Source: Campanula takesimana (lineage: Eukaryota > Streptophyta > Magnoliopsida > Asterales > Campanulaceae). From it: DNA of 64,000 bases. The notes beneath the pieces were generated by a model. The model saw only the letters and a program-made list of their open reading frames with translations. It searched no databases and was not told the origin of the DNA. Made by a program: the position numbers and the translations under genes. Numbering within the stretch: the first letter of the stretch is position 1; each line of letters starts with the position of its first letter. The stretch spans positions 186,001 to 250,000 of the forward strand of contig JAOWBW010000360.1 in the NCBI GenBank assembly GCA_026119855.1, in the 5' to 3' direction. Positions 23,621 to 34,168 of the stretch are shown piece by piece.

Positions 23621-23641
23621 ATATATAAGCATGCTCACGTG
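23621..23641 (-). promoter_or_regulatory. TATA box and G-box of the LRR gene
   Basis: On the minus strand a G-box CACGTG (23636-23641) is followed by GCTTATATAT (23621-23630), about 65 bases before the start codon at 23558. Spacing and order are right for a plant core promoter. No TE boundary intervenes, so this appears to be the gene's own promoter. Confidence 0.6.
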
Positions 23642-23717
23642 TAAATTATGTCTCTGTGTGAGTGCAAATGTAGGGCTTCAAATACGTTTTTTTTCCTTCA
23701 AAAAAGAAAAATTACTA

Positions 23718-23961
23718 CTCCCTCCGTTTCATTTCAAATTACAAAATTTGTGATTTTTTTATCCCATAAAAATTGCAAAATCTAAAAATGAAAAGTTTTT
23801 ACCAACTTGCATACTCATATCAACTAACACACTAACTATTCACTACCCCACTTTCTCTCTCCTATCAAATTATCTACACTCACAACACATCATATTTTAC
23901 ATTTTTTCCTTAATTTTTGTGCAAATATAATTTTGTACAATTTAAAATGAGAAGAAGAGAG
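23718..23961. mobile_element. Stowaway-type MITE
   Basis: A 244-bp element between TA dinucleotides (23716-23717 and 23962-23963). It starts CTCCCTCCGTTTC and ends with a degraded inverted copy. It is clearly related to the element at 56465-56700, sharing GTCCCATAAAAAT-like and CTTGCATACTCATATCA blocks. It has no coding capacity. It sits about 160 bp upstream of the LRR start codon. Confidence 0.85.
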
Positions 23962-23963
23962 TA

Positions 23964-24484
23964 TTAATTTTTCAGTTTTCTTCATTTCGGTTTTACCTCG
24001 GACACATTATTACTGCACAAAGAAACAAACTAGAGTGAAGTGCGGAGCTACTATAGGGGCGAACGGGGCAATTACCCTACGTCTCCTCCGGGCGGTTGCA
24101 CCGACGGCCGACCTTCCTCTTTTTTCTTTTTTTTTCTTTTCTTTTTTTTTTTGCTGAGATTTTTTTTTTTTTTGCCATCCAATATTTTTTTTCTCTCAAC
24201 AAAAGTAACACTTATTATAACGAAATATAACATTTTTTTTTCTTTTCAAATGTAACACTTTTTTTTCTTCAAAATATATCACAATTTTGCTGCAATAGAT
24301 TAAAGATAACATAAAGATTGACAACTAAACTAATATCACATCAAGAAAGCTTTTTTAAGTAAACTTGAATGAATGAATAATTGCACATTGCATGAGCTTG
24401 CTCCGTTTTTGCTCCTTGCCTTTGATACATTACATTCGCTAACAAGTGTCGCCTCGTTAAGTCTTTGGATGGATCCTCGTTATC
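23964..24484. other. AT-rich region with T-runs, no gene seen
   Basis: This holds long T-runs around 24120-24290 and nothing that I recognise as coding. A GC-rich phrase at 24038-24110 (GCGGAGCTACTATAGGGGCG) resembles a transposon end but has no partner here. Confidence 0.4.
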
Positions 24485-25500
24485 CTCCAAGGTCCCCGTT
24501 ATGATTCCCGTGAAACCCTAGGCCGTTGTCCCCTAGGTCTCCCGTTGTGATCCCCGTGAAACCCTAGGCCGTTGTCCCCTAGGTCTCCCGTTATGATTCC
24601 CGTGAAACCCTAGGCCGTTGTCCCCTAGGTCTCCCGTTGTGATCCCCGTGAAACCCTAGGCCGTTGTCCCCTAGGTCTCCCGATATGATTCCCGTGAAAC
24701 CCTAGGCCGTTGTCCCCTAGGTCTCCCGTTATGATTCCCGTGAAACCCTAGGCCGTTGTCCCTTAGGTCTCCCGTTGTGATCCCCGTTAAAACCCTAGGC
24801 CGTTGCCTCCTAGGTCCCCATCGTTGATATTCCTGTTAAAACCCTAGGCCGTTGCCTCCTAGGTCCCCCTTTGTTGAGATGTCCGTTAAAACCCTAGGTC
24901 GTTGCCTCCTAGGTCCCCATCATTGATATTCCTGTTAAAACCCTAGGCCGTTGCCTCCTAGGTCCCCCTTTGTTGAGAGTCCGTTAAAACCCTAGGCCGT
25001 TGCCTCCTAGGTCCCCATTGTTGAGATTCCTGTTAAAACCCTAGGCCGTTGCCTCCTAGGTCCCCATCGTTTATATTCCTGTTAAAACCCTAGGCCGTTG
25101 CCTCCTAGGTCCCCCTTTGTTGAGATGTCCATTAAAACCCTAGGCCGTTGCCTCCTAGGTCTCCATCGTTGATATTCCTGTTAAAACCCTAGGCCGTTGC
25201 CTCCTAGGTCCCCCTTTGTTGAGATGTCCTTTAAAACCCTAGGCCGTTGCCTCCTAGGTCCCCATTGTTGAGATTCCTGTTAAAACCCTAGGCCGTTGCC
25301 TCCTAGGTCCCCATTGTTGAGAGTCCGTTAAAACCCTAGGCCGTTGCCTCCTAGGTCCCCATTGTTGAGATGCCTGTTAAAACCCTAGGCCGTTGCCTCC
25401 TAGGTCCCCATTGTTGAGATTTCCGTTAAAACCCTAGGCCGTTGTCTCCTAGGTCCCCGTTGCTGAAACCCTAGGCCGTTGCCTTCTAGGTCCCCTCGTG
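24485..25500. repeat. Minisatellite, 46-50-bp units, about 21 copies
   Basis: Tandem units are built around CCCTAGGCCGTTG, then CCTCCTAGGTCCCC. The first six or so are 46-bp units with CCCGTTGTGATCCCCGTGAA; the rest are 48-50-bp units with GTTAAAA and ATTGTTGAGAT. Within each unit GGC-CGTT-GCC can form a small hairpin inside a CCTA/TAGG pair. The array lies in non-coding retroelement DNA upstream of the Tat-like LTR. Hypervariable tandem repeats of this kind are known from 3' untranslated regions of Ogre/Tat elements. Confidence 0.9.
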
Positions 25501-27760
25501 AAGCCTTTGGAAGACCTCCGAGACACCCGTCGATCTTCGGATGGATCCCAGAATTCCCGTGAAGTCCCTAGGCATAGTTTCCTAGGAAGTCGGTTTTAGT
25601 CCTTGGATGGATGGATCCCCGTTATCCTCCGACAAGTCAGTCATGTTTGTTTTAGAATTCTAAGTCCGTTTGAACTACGGTGACCTGAGCCTCTCGTCGC
25701 GTGGGACCCCTCCTCCCTCGTGGTGAGGGGAACGTAGGCAGCTTCGGCCCGGTCAATCCTAAAAAAAAAATAAAAAAAATGTGTGTGTGAGTCTTCCACC
25801 CAAAACAAAAGTATGTTTTTTCCAAGAAGAAAATGGAGATCCAATTTTCTTAAAATAAAAGATCAAGTTTTCCTAAAAGGCTAATCCGCTAATGAAGTGT
25901 CTCTCTCGAACCATGGTTATAATTTCACCTTGAGGTTTAAAATGCTAAAGTCCTTTGCGGTTTTGCCCGTCTGAAACATCGACCAAGGAGCCCAAATCCG
26001 AATTGGCACCCATGTGAACAAGGAGGTCAACACAAACTGGATCATCGTCTACGAGAGAGGGCCAAAGCTCCAAAACCCCAAAGGAGGGAGGCTACATCAA
26101 ATGGAGATCCGTAACCTCGCTGAATGACATGCACGAGAACATGCACCTCGAAAGGAGGTCATAGACAGATCCGGCAATCACAACGCCGAGCCAAGTGGAG
26201 ACCTCGCAACATCTTTCCTGATGACACGGAACCCGAGTTCCCCGTGGAAGACATGGAATATGCCGCTGACAACCCCTCCAACAGTCAAAGAAGGAAATGG
26301 ACCACCGCACCTCATAGGAGCCCGCCCCTAAACAAAAATAAAAAAAAAAAAAAAAAAAAAAAGAGTCTTCCAGCCTCGTAGGGTCTAGACTTTCACCAAA
26401 AGTCCGTCCCGGACTGTGTCTTTTTGTTTTTACAAAGGTCCGTACCCGGACATGTTTGTACAAAGTTATCTATATAAAAGAGTCATTTTCATTCTCTTCT
26501 CCCTAGACTTGAGACATTATTTGCAATATACATTTACCCTTGAAATTGCCTTGCTTGTTATTATCAATTGATTGCTACGTCCCCAAAATGATGAATTGAC
26601 TTCTAAGCATATTAGTCAATGACGACTCATTAAGGACGAATGGACCTAAACACAAATGAAAAACGCTAAATGCAAACAATTAATCTTGATGTGAATAAAT
26701 GTTGTGATCAATTGACATCAAGAAACCATTAATGGCAAGTCTTCCCTCATACACATTCCCGATGCACATTCCCGATACACCTTCCCGAGACAAATTCCTG
26801 ATGCACATCAAAGGCATCCCAAGGCAATGAAAAGACAAGGATGTTGTTGCTCAAATTCAACCGTGATCGCGTGTGCACGACAAAAGACTCCCCGGGTCTT
26901 CAAAGACAAAGCCGGAAGTGAGGACGTTCCACCAAGGGGCTACAAAGGAGCCAAAGCCCGAAACAGCACGTTGGGGCTAATGTTTCCCCTCTACCTCGAA
27001 AAAAAAAAAAGAGGAGAAGAGGGAAAGGAAATGAATGTATGAAAAGAAGGAAAGGAAATGACGGAAAGAAAGAGCCCGTCCACCACGAAGCAAAGAGATC
27101 TACGTCAAAGGAGCAACAACATCCTCCGACACAACGTCAAAAGAAAGTCAACTTCAGCAAAACGGCCTATTGCCGAACTACGGCGACCTGAGCTCCTCAC
27201 ATTGAGGGGAATGTAGGCAACCTTCGGGTCCCGTCACAGCATGAGAGAAAACAGTCAAACCGTGGCTTTCCCAAAGTAGCCAAGCCTCTCCCCCCACGGT
27301 CCCATCAATGACCGATTTCCCAAGACACACCTTCTTTGGGCCAATTCCCCATAAACACCTTCTCTTCCCGATCTTGCAATTGATCGAATCTTAATCTTAA
27401 TTGATCACAACATTTATACATGTTAAGGCTAATTGCTTGTTATAAACTTGACTTAATGATGAACATGGTCCATCCAAGCAATCATTTTGATAATTTTAAC
27501 CAAGACAAATTTCAAATGTCTCGACAAGTCTTCTTCTCTACATCTTAGGAAAGAGCTAAACACTTGTATTCTGTCAAGCAAGGGCTTCCTTCCATTTCAT
27601 GATAAATTGCTCAAAGAGCTCACCAACATAAAGGGACTCTCTCCCGAATAAACTGCCCTTGCATGTTTCCTCCAAAAGATACCTTAAGTCCCCGTTCTAT
27701 CGAGTCGGCTGGATCACTCATAAAAAAAAGTGGAAAAGAAAGGCACAAAAAAAGTGGCCC
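25501..27760. other. Non-coding retroelement region with an LTR-like promoter
   Basis: No credible gene is seen. Two copies of a conserved phrase (GAACTACGG...GACCTGAG, closed by GTAGGCA) lie at 25672-25740 and 27175-27218. A poly-A run occurs at 26338-26362. At 26402-26451 two GTCCG/CGGAC dyads precede a TATA box (CTATATAAAAG, 26470-26480), as in an LTR promoter, but I cannot find LTR ends. Confidence 0.5.
26402..26480 (+). promoter_or_regulatory. LTR-like promoter with GTCCG/CGGAC dyads and TATA box
   Basis: GTCCGTCCCGGAC (26402-26414) and GTCCGTACCCGGAC (26438-26451) are inverted repeats of GTCCG with 3- and 4-base spacers. A TATA box (TATATAAAAG) lies at 26471-26480. The arrangement repeats what is seen in the LTRs at 48154-48849 and 30330-31732. 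Whether it belongs to a complete LTR is not resolved. Confidence 0.5.
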
Positions 27761-27867
27761 GCTAGGTTGAAAACCCGTAAGGGAGACCTAGGCAAAAGAC
27801 AGGGTGTGCCATAAAAGAAGCAAAAAAGTAGTCCGCTAGGTTGAAAACCCGCAAGGGCGGCCTAGGC
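27761..27867 (+). other. Two tandem hairpins with A4 bulge and GNRA loop
   Basis: Copies at 27761-27793 and 27835-27867 lie 74 bp apart. Each has an outer helix CTAGGTT paired to (G/A)NCCTAG, an AAAA bulge and an inner CCC/GGG helix. The tetraloops are GTAA and GCAA. A third copy with loop GAAA is at 45052-45082. Details are in Part 2. Confidence 0.65.
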
Positions 27868-27954
27868 AAAATAAAGGGTGTGTCATAAAAAAGGGATGGG
27901 TTCCTAACCTCACTTCAAAGGTCATGTTGGGTCTACGCCAACGCCAAAGGCCAA

Positions 27955-28125
27955 GAGATGACATTGGGGCTACCCCCGCGAGGACATGGGGCTATCCCCA
28001 CATCAACGATGGCACGGACATGGGGATACCTCCGCAAGGACATGGGGCTACGCCGCCACCAATTGAGACAAGGACATGGGGCTACCCCGACATCAAAGGC
28101 ATGGGGCTACCCCGACATCGACGAC
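27955..28125. repeat. Minisatellite, ACATGGGGCTACCCC units, about 6 copies
   Basis: Irregular units of about 23-34 bp share ACATGGGGCTACCCC and GACATCAA. Open frames over this stretch are products of the repeat and are not genes. Confidence 0.8.
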
Positions 28126-28284
28126 AAGAGGGTCCTCTACTCCCGACCACTCCTAAAGAATGGATGAAACTCCCAAGGACTTTATGCATAATAAACCTCG
28201 TGGTTAAATTAAAATCAAAAATTTGACTGACATGCTTCGTTAAAAGATTTGCTTTAAGGAATGAATATTTGAAAAAAAAAATGT

Positions 28285-28455
28285 GTTTGCTTGTCCCCTT
28301 TCAATTCGCATTGGGCGGTTGAGGGTGTATTTTAAAAGAAAAAAAAAATGTTTTTTCCGTCCCCTTCCAAATTGTATTGGGCATTTGAGGGTGTGTTTAT
28401 AAAATAATGTTTTTTCCGTCCCCTTCCAAATTGCATTGGGCATTTGAGGGTGAGT
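28285..28455. repeat. Three imperfect repeats of about 60-80 bp
   Basis: Each unit contains TTTTTTCCGTCCCCTTCCA, then ATTGGGCATTTGAGGGTG. It is one of a chain of unrelated tandem arrays between 24.5 and 30.1 kb. Confidence 0.75.
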
Positions 28456-28582
28456 TTTGTGAGCTTTTGCTTCGGCAGTCCTAGCGACGTAAGCCCAGCT
28501 TTGTGAAATAAATTATGGCCGTCCTAGACATAAGCCCATGTTGACCCGGTTGACCAAGTAAGAGTCAAGCCCCTTCTGAAAA

Positions 28583-29070
28583 CATGTAGGTCCCCCGAGC
28601 GACCCCTTTCAAGACAAATCTTAGGTCCCCCGAGTGACCATTCTGAGAACATTTAGGTCCCCCGAGTGACCCAGTTTGAGAAAAGTCTAGGTCCCCCGAG
28701 TGGCCATCTTGAGAAAAGTTTAGGTCCCCCGAGTGACCATTTTGAGAAAAGTCTAGGTCCCCCGAGTGACCATCTTGAGACAAGTTTAGGTCCCCCGAGT
28801 GACCATTTTGAGAAAAGTTTAGGTCCCCCGAGTGACCATTTTGAGAAAAATATAGGTCCCCCGAGTGACCCATTTTGAGAAAACTTAGGTCCCCTGAGTG
28901 ACCCATTTTGAAAAAAGTCTAGGTCCCCCGAGTGACCCATTTTGAGAAAACTTAGGTCCCCTGAGTGACCCATTTGAAGAAAGTCTAGATCCCCCGAGTG
29001 ACCCATTTTGAGAAAAGTATAGGCCCCGAGCGACCCTTTTGAGATAAAATTTAGGTCCCCCGAGCGACCT
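28583..29070. repeat. 33-bp minisatellite, about 15 copies
   Basis: Units follow TAGGTCCCCCGAGTGACC plus ATTTTGAGAAAAGT. Conservation is highest in the first half. Long open frames on both strands here arise because 33 is a multiple of three; I regard them as artefacts. Confidence 0.9.
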
Positions 29071-29109
29071 TCTGAGACGAAAATCCGGCAGTCCTAGCGA
29101 CGTAAGCCC

Positions 29110-29515
29110 AGCTTTGCGAAATTAAAAATTGGTCGTCCCTGACGTAAGCCCAGTTAAGTGTCCAAATTTGGCCGTCCTTGACGTAAGCCCAGTTAAATGT
29201 CCAAATTTGGCCGTCCCTGACATAAGCCCAGTTAAAAATTTGTCATGGTCGTCCCTGACGTAAGCCCAGTTAAAAACTTTGTCATGGCCGTCCTTGACGT
29301 AAGCCCAGTTAAAAGTTTGAGAAAAATTGGCCGCCCATGACGTAAGCCCAGTTAAATGTCCAAAAATGGCCATCCCCGACGTAAGCCCAGTTAAATATCC
29401 AAAATTGACCGTCCTTGACGTAAGCCCAGTTAAGTTGTTTGTCAAAATTTGGCCGTCCCTGACGTAAGCCCAGTTAAATATTCGTCATGGCCGTCCACGC
29501 CGTAAGCCCATTAGC
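29110..29515. repeat. Minisatellite, GGCCGTCCCTGACGTAAG units, about 10 copies
   Basis: Units of about 39-45 bp consist of GGCCGTCCCTGACGTAAGCC, then CAGTTAAATGTCCAAAATT. Related single units lie outside the array near 28474-28540, 29083-29110 and 29658. Confidence 0.88.
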
Positions 29516-29755
29516 TATGACTTAGAATAGTCATTATAGGCAAGAGCCTTTGTCCCGGCAGTCCTTAGAGGGACGTAAGACCAGTTTCCCGTCAATCTCC
29601 CCAAAGATGGAGTTGACCCCGGTCAAGCTTGGACTTAGAATAGTCACCATAGGCCGTCCCTGACGTAAGCCCAGTAAAATCTGTCCTGTGTGAGTCAATT
29701 TAACCATATCCCCAGCAAGTCAACCCTCTCCCATAGAGCCAAGTTGACCGTGTCT

Positions 29756-30105
29756 AGCCTCTGACCCCTTGGTGTCATGCCCAAATGCCTTAGCCTCTGA
29801 CCCCTTGGTGTCATGCCCAAATGCCTCGACTCTGACCCCTTGGTGTCATGCCCAAATGCCTCGCCTCTGACCCCTTGGTGTCATGCCCAAATGCCTCGCC
29901 TCTGACCCCTTGGTGTCATGCCCAAGTGGCTCGCCTCTGACCCCTTGGTGTCATGCCCAAATGCCTTAGCCTCTGACCCCTTGGTGTCATGCCCAAATGC
30001 CTTAGCCTCTGACCCCTTGGTGTCATGCCCAAATGCCTTCGCCTCTGACCGAATGAGTGTCATGCCCAAACCTTCGCCTCTGACCGAATGAGTGTCATGC
30101 CCGAG
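29756..30105. repeat. 35-37-bp minisatellite, about 10 copies
   Basis: Units consist of GCCTCTGACCCCTTGGTGTC followed by ATGCCCAAATGCCTT. The last two units carry GACCGAATGAGTG instead. The array lies about 220 bp before the Tat-like LTR. Confidence 0.9.
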
Positions 30106-30164
30106 TTTCCCACCCGACCTCGACGGTTGTCTATAAGGTTTGAGTAGCCTTAAATCTCTTACCC

Positions 30165-30206
30165 CGAACTACGTTAGGCTTGATTCCCCGCGAACGGGAT
30201 ACGTAG
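30165..30206 (+). other. CTACG/CGTAG-closed hairpin next to the Tat-like LTR
   Basis: CTACGT (30169-30174) pairs with ACGTAG (30201-30206), enclosing CCCG-CGAA-CGGG. It is one of four related structures; the others are at 25675, 27178 and 34421. Confidence 0.5.
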
Positions 30207-30329
30207 GAATCCTATACTACTAGGACCATCCATGCAACCAAAATCGGTTACAGCCATCGTCCCGTCAGATTGGGATGCTTATTTTTATCGACAACCCCGC
30301 TCCTTCGAATCGATGTTGCCGAGGGGCTC

Positions 30330-31732
30330 TGTAAGTACCCCAATCTGAAACCGACCTATCTTAGAGGTAGCCTTAGCACCGTTTCAGGGATAAGCTGATA
30401 GGCCAGGACCTCCCTAGGATAAACTATAAATTCCAGGACTATTCTGGTATAAAATCGGAAAAATCCAGAAGCTCGCCAGGCTGAGCCGTACGGATGATTT
30501 GGGAACTAGAGGGGCCTAGCCGTACGGCTGGTTTGGGCGCCCTCAGTCCCTATAAATAGAACCCCTTGCTGATCATTTCAGGGGGGGGGAGAAATACACA
30601 TTAGAAAGGTCACTCTGCTGGAATTGCCACAGAGAAAGAGTGAGAGTGATCACATACAAAAAAGGAGAGAAGAAAGGAAGATTGGCCTTAACCATCATAG
30701 GTAAAGCCACCTCCCCCCTCCTTTATCTTCATCTTACTCCTATTTTCTTTCTTGTATCTTGGTTATACATGTATTTACTATTCATTCATGCAAAGACTTG
30801 TCCATTTCAAGCACCTTTTGTTTCTTGCAAGACTTGTCCATTATCAAGCACTATATATATCTATCTATTACATTACTATCTTGTCCAAGCTATGAGAAGT
30901 TCAAAGGTGCCCTCCATACCTTGTATGGAAGAGGTTCTAAACCTAGACACTCATAGACTTGTTGATTGTCATTTATATTCTTTATTTAAATGTTGTGCTT
31001 GTTTGGCCATGATAATCATGAGGATGGTGGAACCTTAGTGTCCATCATTTTCCACTTTGATTTAGCCTCAAAATCCCACTTTTGGGTCATAAAGATCCAA
31101 TCTTTATGTGTTATTTTGACTCTTGGAAGGATTTTAAGTCATAAGATGTCATCTTGGTGATAAAGTTCCAATCTTTATTCACCAAATGACCCATTTTGGT
31201 CCAAAGGGGACATTCATCAACTCTCTTGATTTTCTCCTATGATTGCTCATGATCACACCCAAATACTTGTCTTTGGGGACCAAGTGATGATCATTTAGCA
31301 TAGGAATGATGTTATAAAACTTGTAAAATGATTTCTTGCAAACTGGGATCACAAACAGTTTGTCCAGCTTCAGACAGAATACCATGTTTCTGTTCTGAAC
31401 TGGACTGTTCATAAGCAAACTGTAAAACCCCAGGATCGCCTCCTCCAGCCGTACGGCTACTTTAGGTAGAAGGGAAAATTGTCTATTTTGCCCTCTGACC
31501 TTTATCTTATCACTCAAGGCCCCCTTTTCAGCCGAGTTTCTCAAATAAAATCAATAACAGAATGTTTTCCGTTAAATACACACACACACATATGCACATT
31601 TTAACTAACTTAGGGAGACTCGGCTTTGTCCGAGGCAACTTGAGAAGACGTAAAAACTCCTCCCAAGTTGTAACCTGACCTCCGAACCTTTGAACTCAAA
31701 CCTTTGTCATTTTGTTGGGTTTAAAATTAACA
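30330..31732 (+). repeat. Tat/Ogre-like LTR
   Basis: A 1403-bp segment starts TGTAAGTACCCC and ends TTAACA. A polypurine-like tract (GAGGGGCTC) lies just before it. A primer site for tRNA-Arg (TGGCGACTCCGTT, 31738-31750), as in Ogre elements, lies just after it. A TATA box (TATAAATAG) is at 30551, preceded by CCGTACGG palindromes at 30486 and 30520. A third palindrome is at 31449. I see no second copy in the window, so the ends are assigned from the TG/CA termini and flanking signals only. Confidence 0.7.
30486..30560 (+). promoter_or_regulatory. Promoter of the Tat-like LTR
   Basis: Two CCGTACGG palindromes (30486-30493 and 30520-30527), in context AGCCGTACGGATGATTTGG, precede the TATA box TATAAATAGA at 30551-30560. 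The same motif and context occur upstream of the TATA box in the unrelated Copia 1 LTRs. Confidence 0.6.
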
Positions 31733-31737
31733 AAATG

Positions 31738-31750
31738 TGGCGACTCCGTT
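31738..31750 (+). other. Primer binding site, tRNA-Arg
   Basis: TGGCGACTCCGTT lies five bases after the LTR end. The sequence TGGCGACTCC is the tRNA-Arg-complementary primer site known from Ogre/Tat elements. Element sequence continues for about 80 bp and then meets Athila-type pol. Confidence 0.7.
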
Positions 31751-31833
31751 AAATTTGACCGGTTCCCGTGTTTGGCATTTTGTCCTCGTGCGAACCTCGC
31801 GTGTTTCGCCCTCGAGGACGGGATCCTTACACT

Positions 31834-34168
31834 GAGGACCAAGCCAAGACAACTTTCAGGTGTCCCTTTGGCACATTTGCTTTCAGGAGGATGCCCTTTA
31901 GGCTATGTAATGCACCTGCGACTTTTCAAAGGTGTATGACCTCCATATTCTCTGACTTGATTGAGAGATGTGTCGAAGTCTTTATGGATGACTTCTCGGT
32001 TTTGGTAATAGTTTCGATGAGTGCCTCGAGAATCTGACATTGGTTTTAAAATGTTGTTGCGAGACAAATTTGACCCTTAGTTGGGAAAAATGTCATTTTC
32101 TCATGAGGCATGGTATTGTGCTAGGGCATTTGGTGTCAAGTAAGGGGATTTAGGTAGACAAGGCAAAAATTGATGTGATCTCTAAACTACCTCCCCCTGT
32201 TTCGGTTAAGGGTGTACGAAGTTTTCTAGGCCATGCAGGGTTCTATAGGCGTTTCATTAAAGACTTTTCAAAAATTTGTAAGCCTTTATGTAACCTGCTG
32301 GCTAAGGACACCGAGTTCATCTTTGACCAAGAGTGCTTGGATTTTAATTTTCTTAAAGAGAAGTTAACTTGTGCCCCCATCTTATCTAGCCCCAATTGGT
32401 CTCTACCATTTGAGATCATGTGTGATGCATCAGTTTTGCGATTGGGGCTGTCTTGGGGCAAAGAGTGGATAAATTACCTCATATGATTCATTACGCAAGT
32501 AGAACTTTAAATGATGCACAACTGAATTATACTACCACTAAAAAAGAATTTTTAGCAGTTGTGTTTGCTCTTGAAAAGTTTCGTTCTTACTTGCTTGGGT
32601 CCAAGGTGATTATCTACTCTGATCATGCTGCACTTAAATAATTGCTGAATAAAAAGGATGCTAAACCTAGACTTCTTAGGTGGATGCTCCTACTGCAGGA
32701 GTTTGACATTGAAATAAGAGATAAAAAGGGGACTGAAAATGTGGTGGCGGATCACCTATCTAGGCTTGAGGACTTCACATTCACTAGTGTAATTGATGGT
32801 GCAATTCCGGTTAATGAAAATTTCCCGGATGAGCAACTCTTTGCTCTACATGTCCAAGAGCCTTGGTATGCTGATTTTGTTAATTTTTTGGTGACCAATT
32901 TGATGCCACCACACTTCACTTACGATCAAAAACGAAAGTTTAGATCGGATGTGAAGCACTACATTTGGGATGACCCTTATCTGTAGAAAGTTTGCCCGGA
33001 CAAGATAATTAGGAGATGCATTCCGGAGAATGAGCAAGCTAGCGTGTTGAGATTTTGCCATGAACTCCAATGTGGGGGTCGCTTTAGTGGGCAAAAGACC
33101 GCTAGGAAAGTATTGCAAGCGGGTCTATATTGGCCCACTTTATTTAAAGATGCTCATGACTTTTGTGTGAGGTGTGATAGATGCCAAAGGACCGAAAACA
33201 TAGGAAAGAGAGATAAAATGCCCCTACAACATAATTTAATTGTAGATATTTTTGATGTGTGGGGTATTGATTTTATGGGTCCTTTTCCGCCTTCCCAAGG
33301 CTACTTGTACATTCTTGTTGATGTAGATTATGTGTCTAAATGGGTGGAAGCAATTCCTACCCGGACTAATGATGCTAATATTGTTTGCAAGTTTGTGCGT
33401 GAAAATATCTTTAGCAGGTATGGAGTGCCGCGTGTCATTGTCAGTGACCAAGGGACGCACTTCACAAACAGAATGTTCAATCAAGTGCTAAAAAGATATG
33501 GGGTGGGTCACAAGTTGGCTACGGCCTATCACCCTCAAACTTCGGGCCAAGTGGAGGTGAGTAATCGCCAAATCAAGGTGGTGCTTGAGAAAACAGTGCG
33601 TCCAAATCGTAAAGATTGGGCTGACAAATTGTGTGATGCACTGTGGGTATATCGGACTGCATACAAAACCCCCATTGGCATGAGCCCATATCGGATTGTG
33701 TATGGAAAGGAGTGTCATCTTCCGGTGGAATTAGAGCACAAAGCATATTGGGCAACCAAGCAACTAAACATGGATTTCACTCTAGCGGGGGAAAAAAGGT
33801 TGCTTGACTTTGATGAGCTTGCAGAAATGAGGTAGGATAGTTATGAGAGTGCCAAGTTGTACAAAGAGAGGACAAAGAGATATCATGATAAAAATCTTAA
33901 ACCCAAGTTTCTCAAACCGGGTATGAAAGTCCTCTTTAACTCTCGCCTCAAACTTTTCCCCGGAAAATTGTGCTCAAGGTGGACGGGTCCTTATGAATTG
34001 GTTCGAGTTTTTCCCCATGGAGCTGTGGAGCTTAAAAATTTAAAAGATGGGATGATATTCAAAGTGAATGGACACCGGGTGAAACCGTACTATGAAGGGC
34101 TGTCTATTTTGGAAGGCATCAATGAGATTGATGTAATTGAATTGAAGGACCCGGAGGAAGCCATGTAA
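31834..34168 (+). pseudogene. Athila-type Gypsy pol (RT, RNase H, integrase), 5'-truncated
   Basis: The fragment begins inside the reverse transcriptase (EDQAKTTF, CPFGTFAFRRMPF, then catalytic VFMDDFSV). RNase H (IMCDAS, YTTTKKEFLAVVFALEKFR, SDHAALK) and integrase follow. The integrase keeps its DDE residues (GIDFMGPF, VSDQGTHF, GQVEVSNRQIK), but a zinc-finger His appears changed (GGRFSG). The C-terminal region (SRWTGPYELVRVFPHGAVEL) is intact to TAA at 34168. Lesions are one-base losses near 32000 and 32430, and stops at about 32149, 32639, 32984 and 33835. Sequence style (SFLGHAGFYRRFIKDFSKI) is Athila. The 5' half of pol and all of gag are missing. Confidence 0.9.

Noticed and set aside
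24040..24255. Phe-rich open frame
   Set aside because: It reflects long T-runs.
26092..26463. Open frames on both strands around a poly-A run
   Set aside because: No family resemblance, and low-complexity Lys or Phe runs dominate.
28565..29006. Overlapping open frames on both strands with GHSGDL-like repeats
   Set aside because: The unit length is 33 bp, a multiple of three, so the tandem array keeps all frames open. No start context or gene signal.
29122..29445. Open frame with repeated LTGLTS
   Set aside because: It is produced by the GGCCGTCCCTGACGTAAG minisatellite and not a protein gene.
28583..30105. Direct repeats with variable parts that recall a CRISPR array
   Set aside because: Units abut without unique spacers, the genome is eukaryotic, and the arrays lie in retroelement DNA. 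They are minisatellites.
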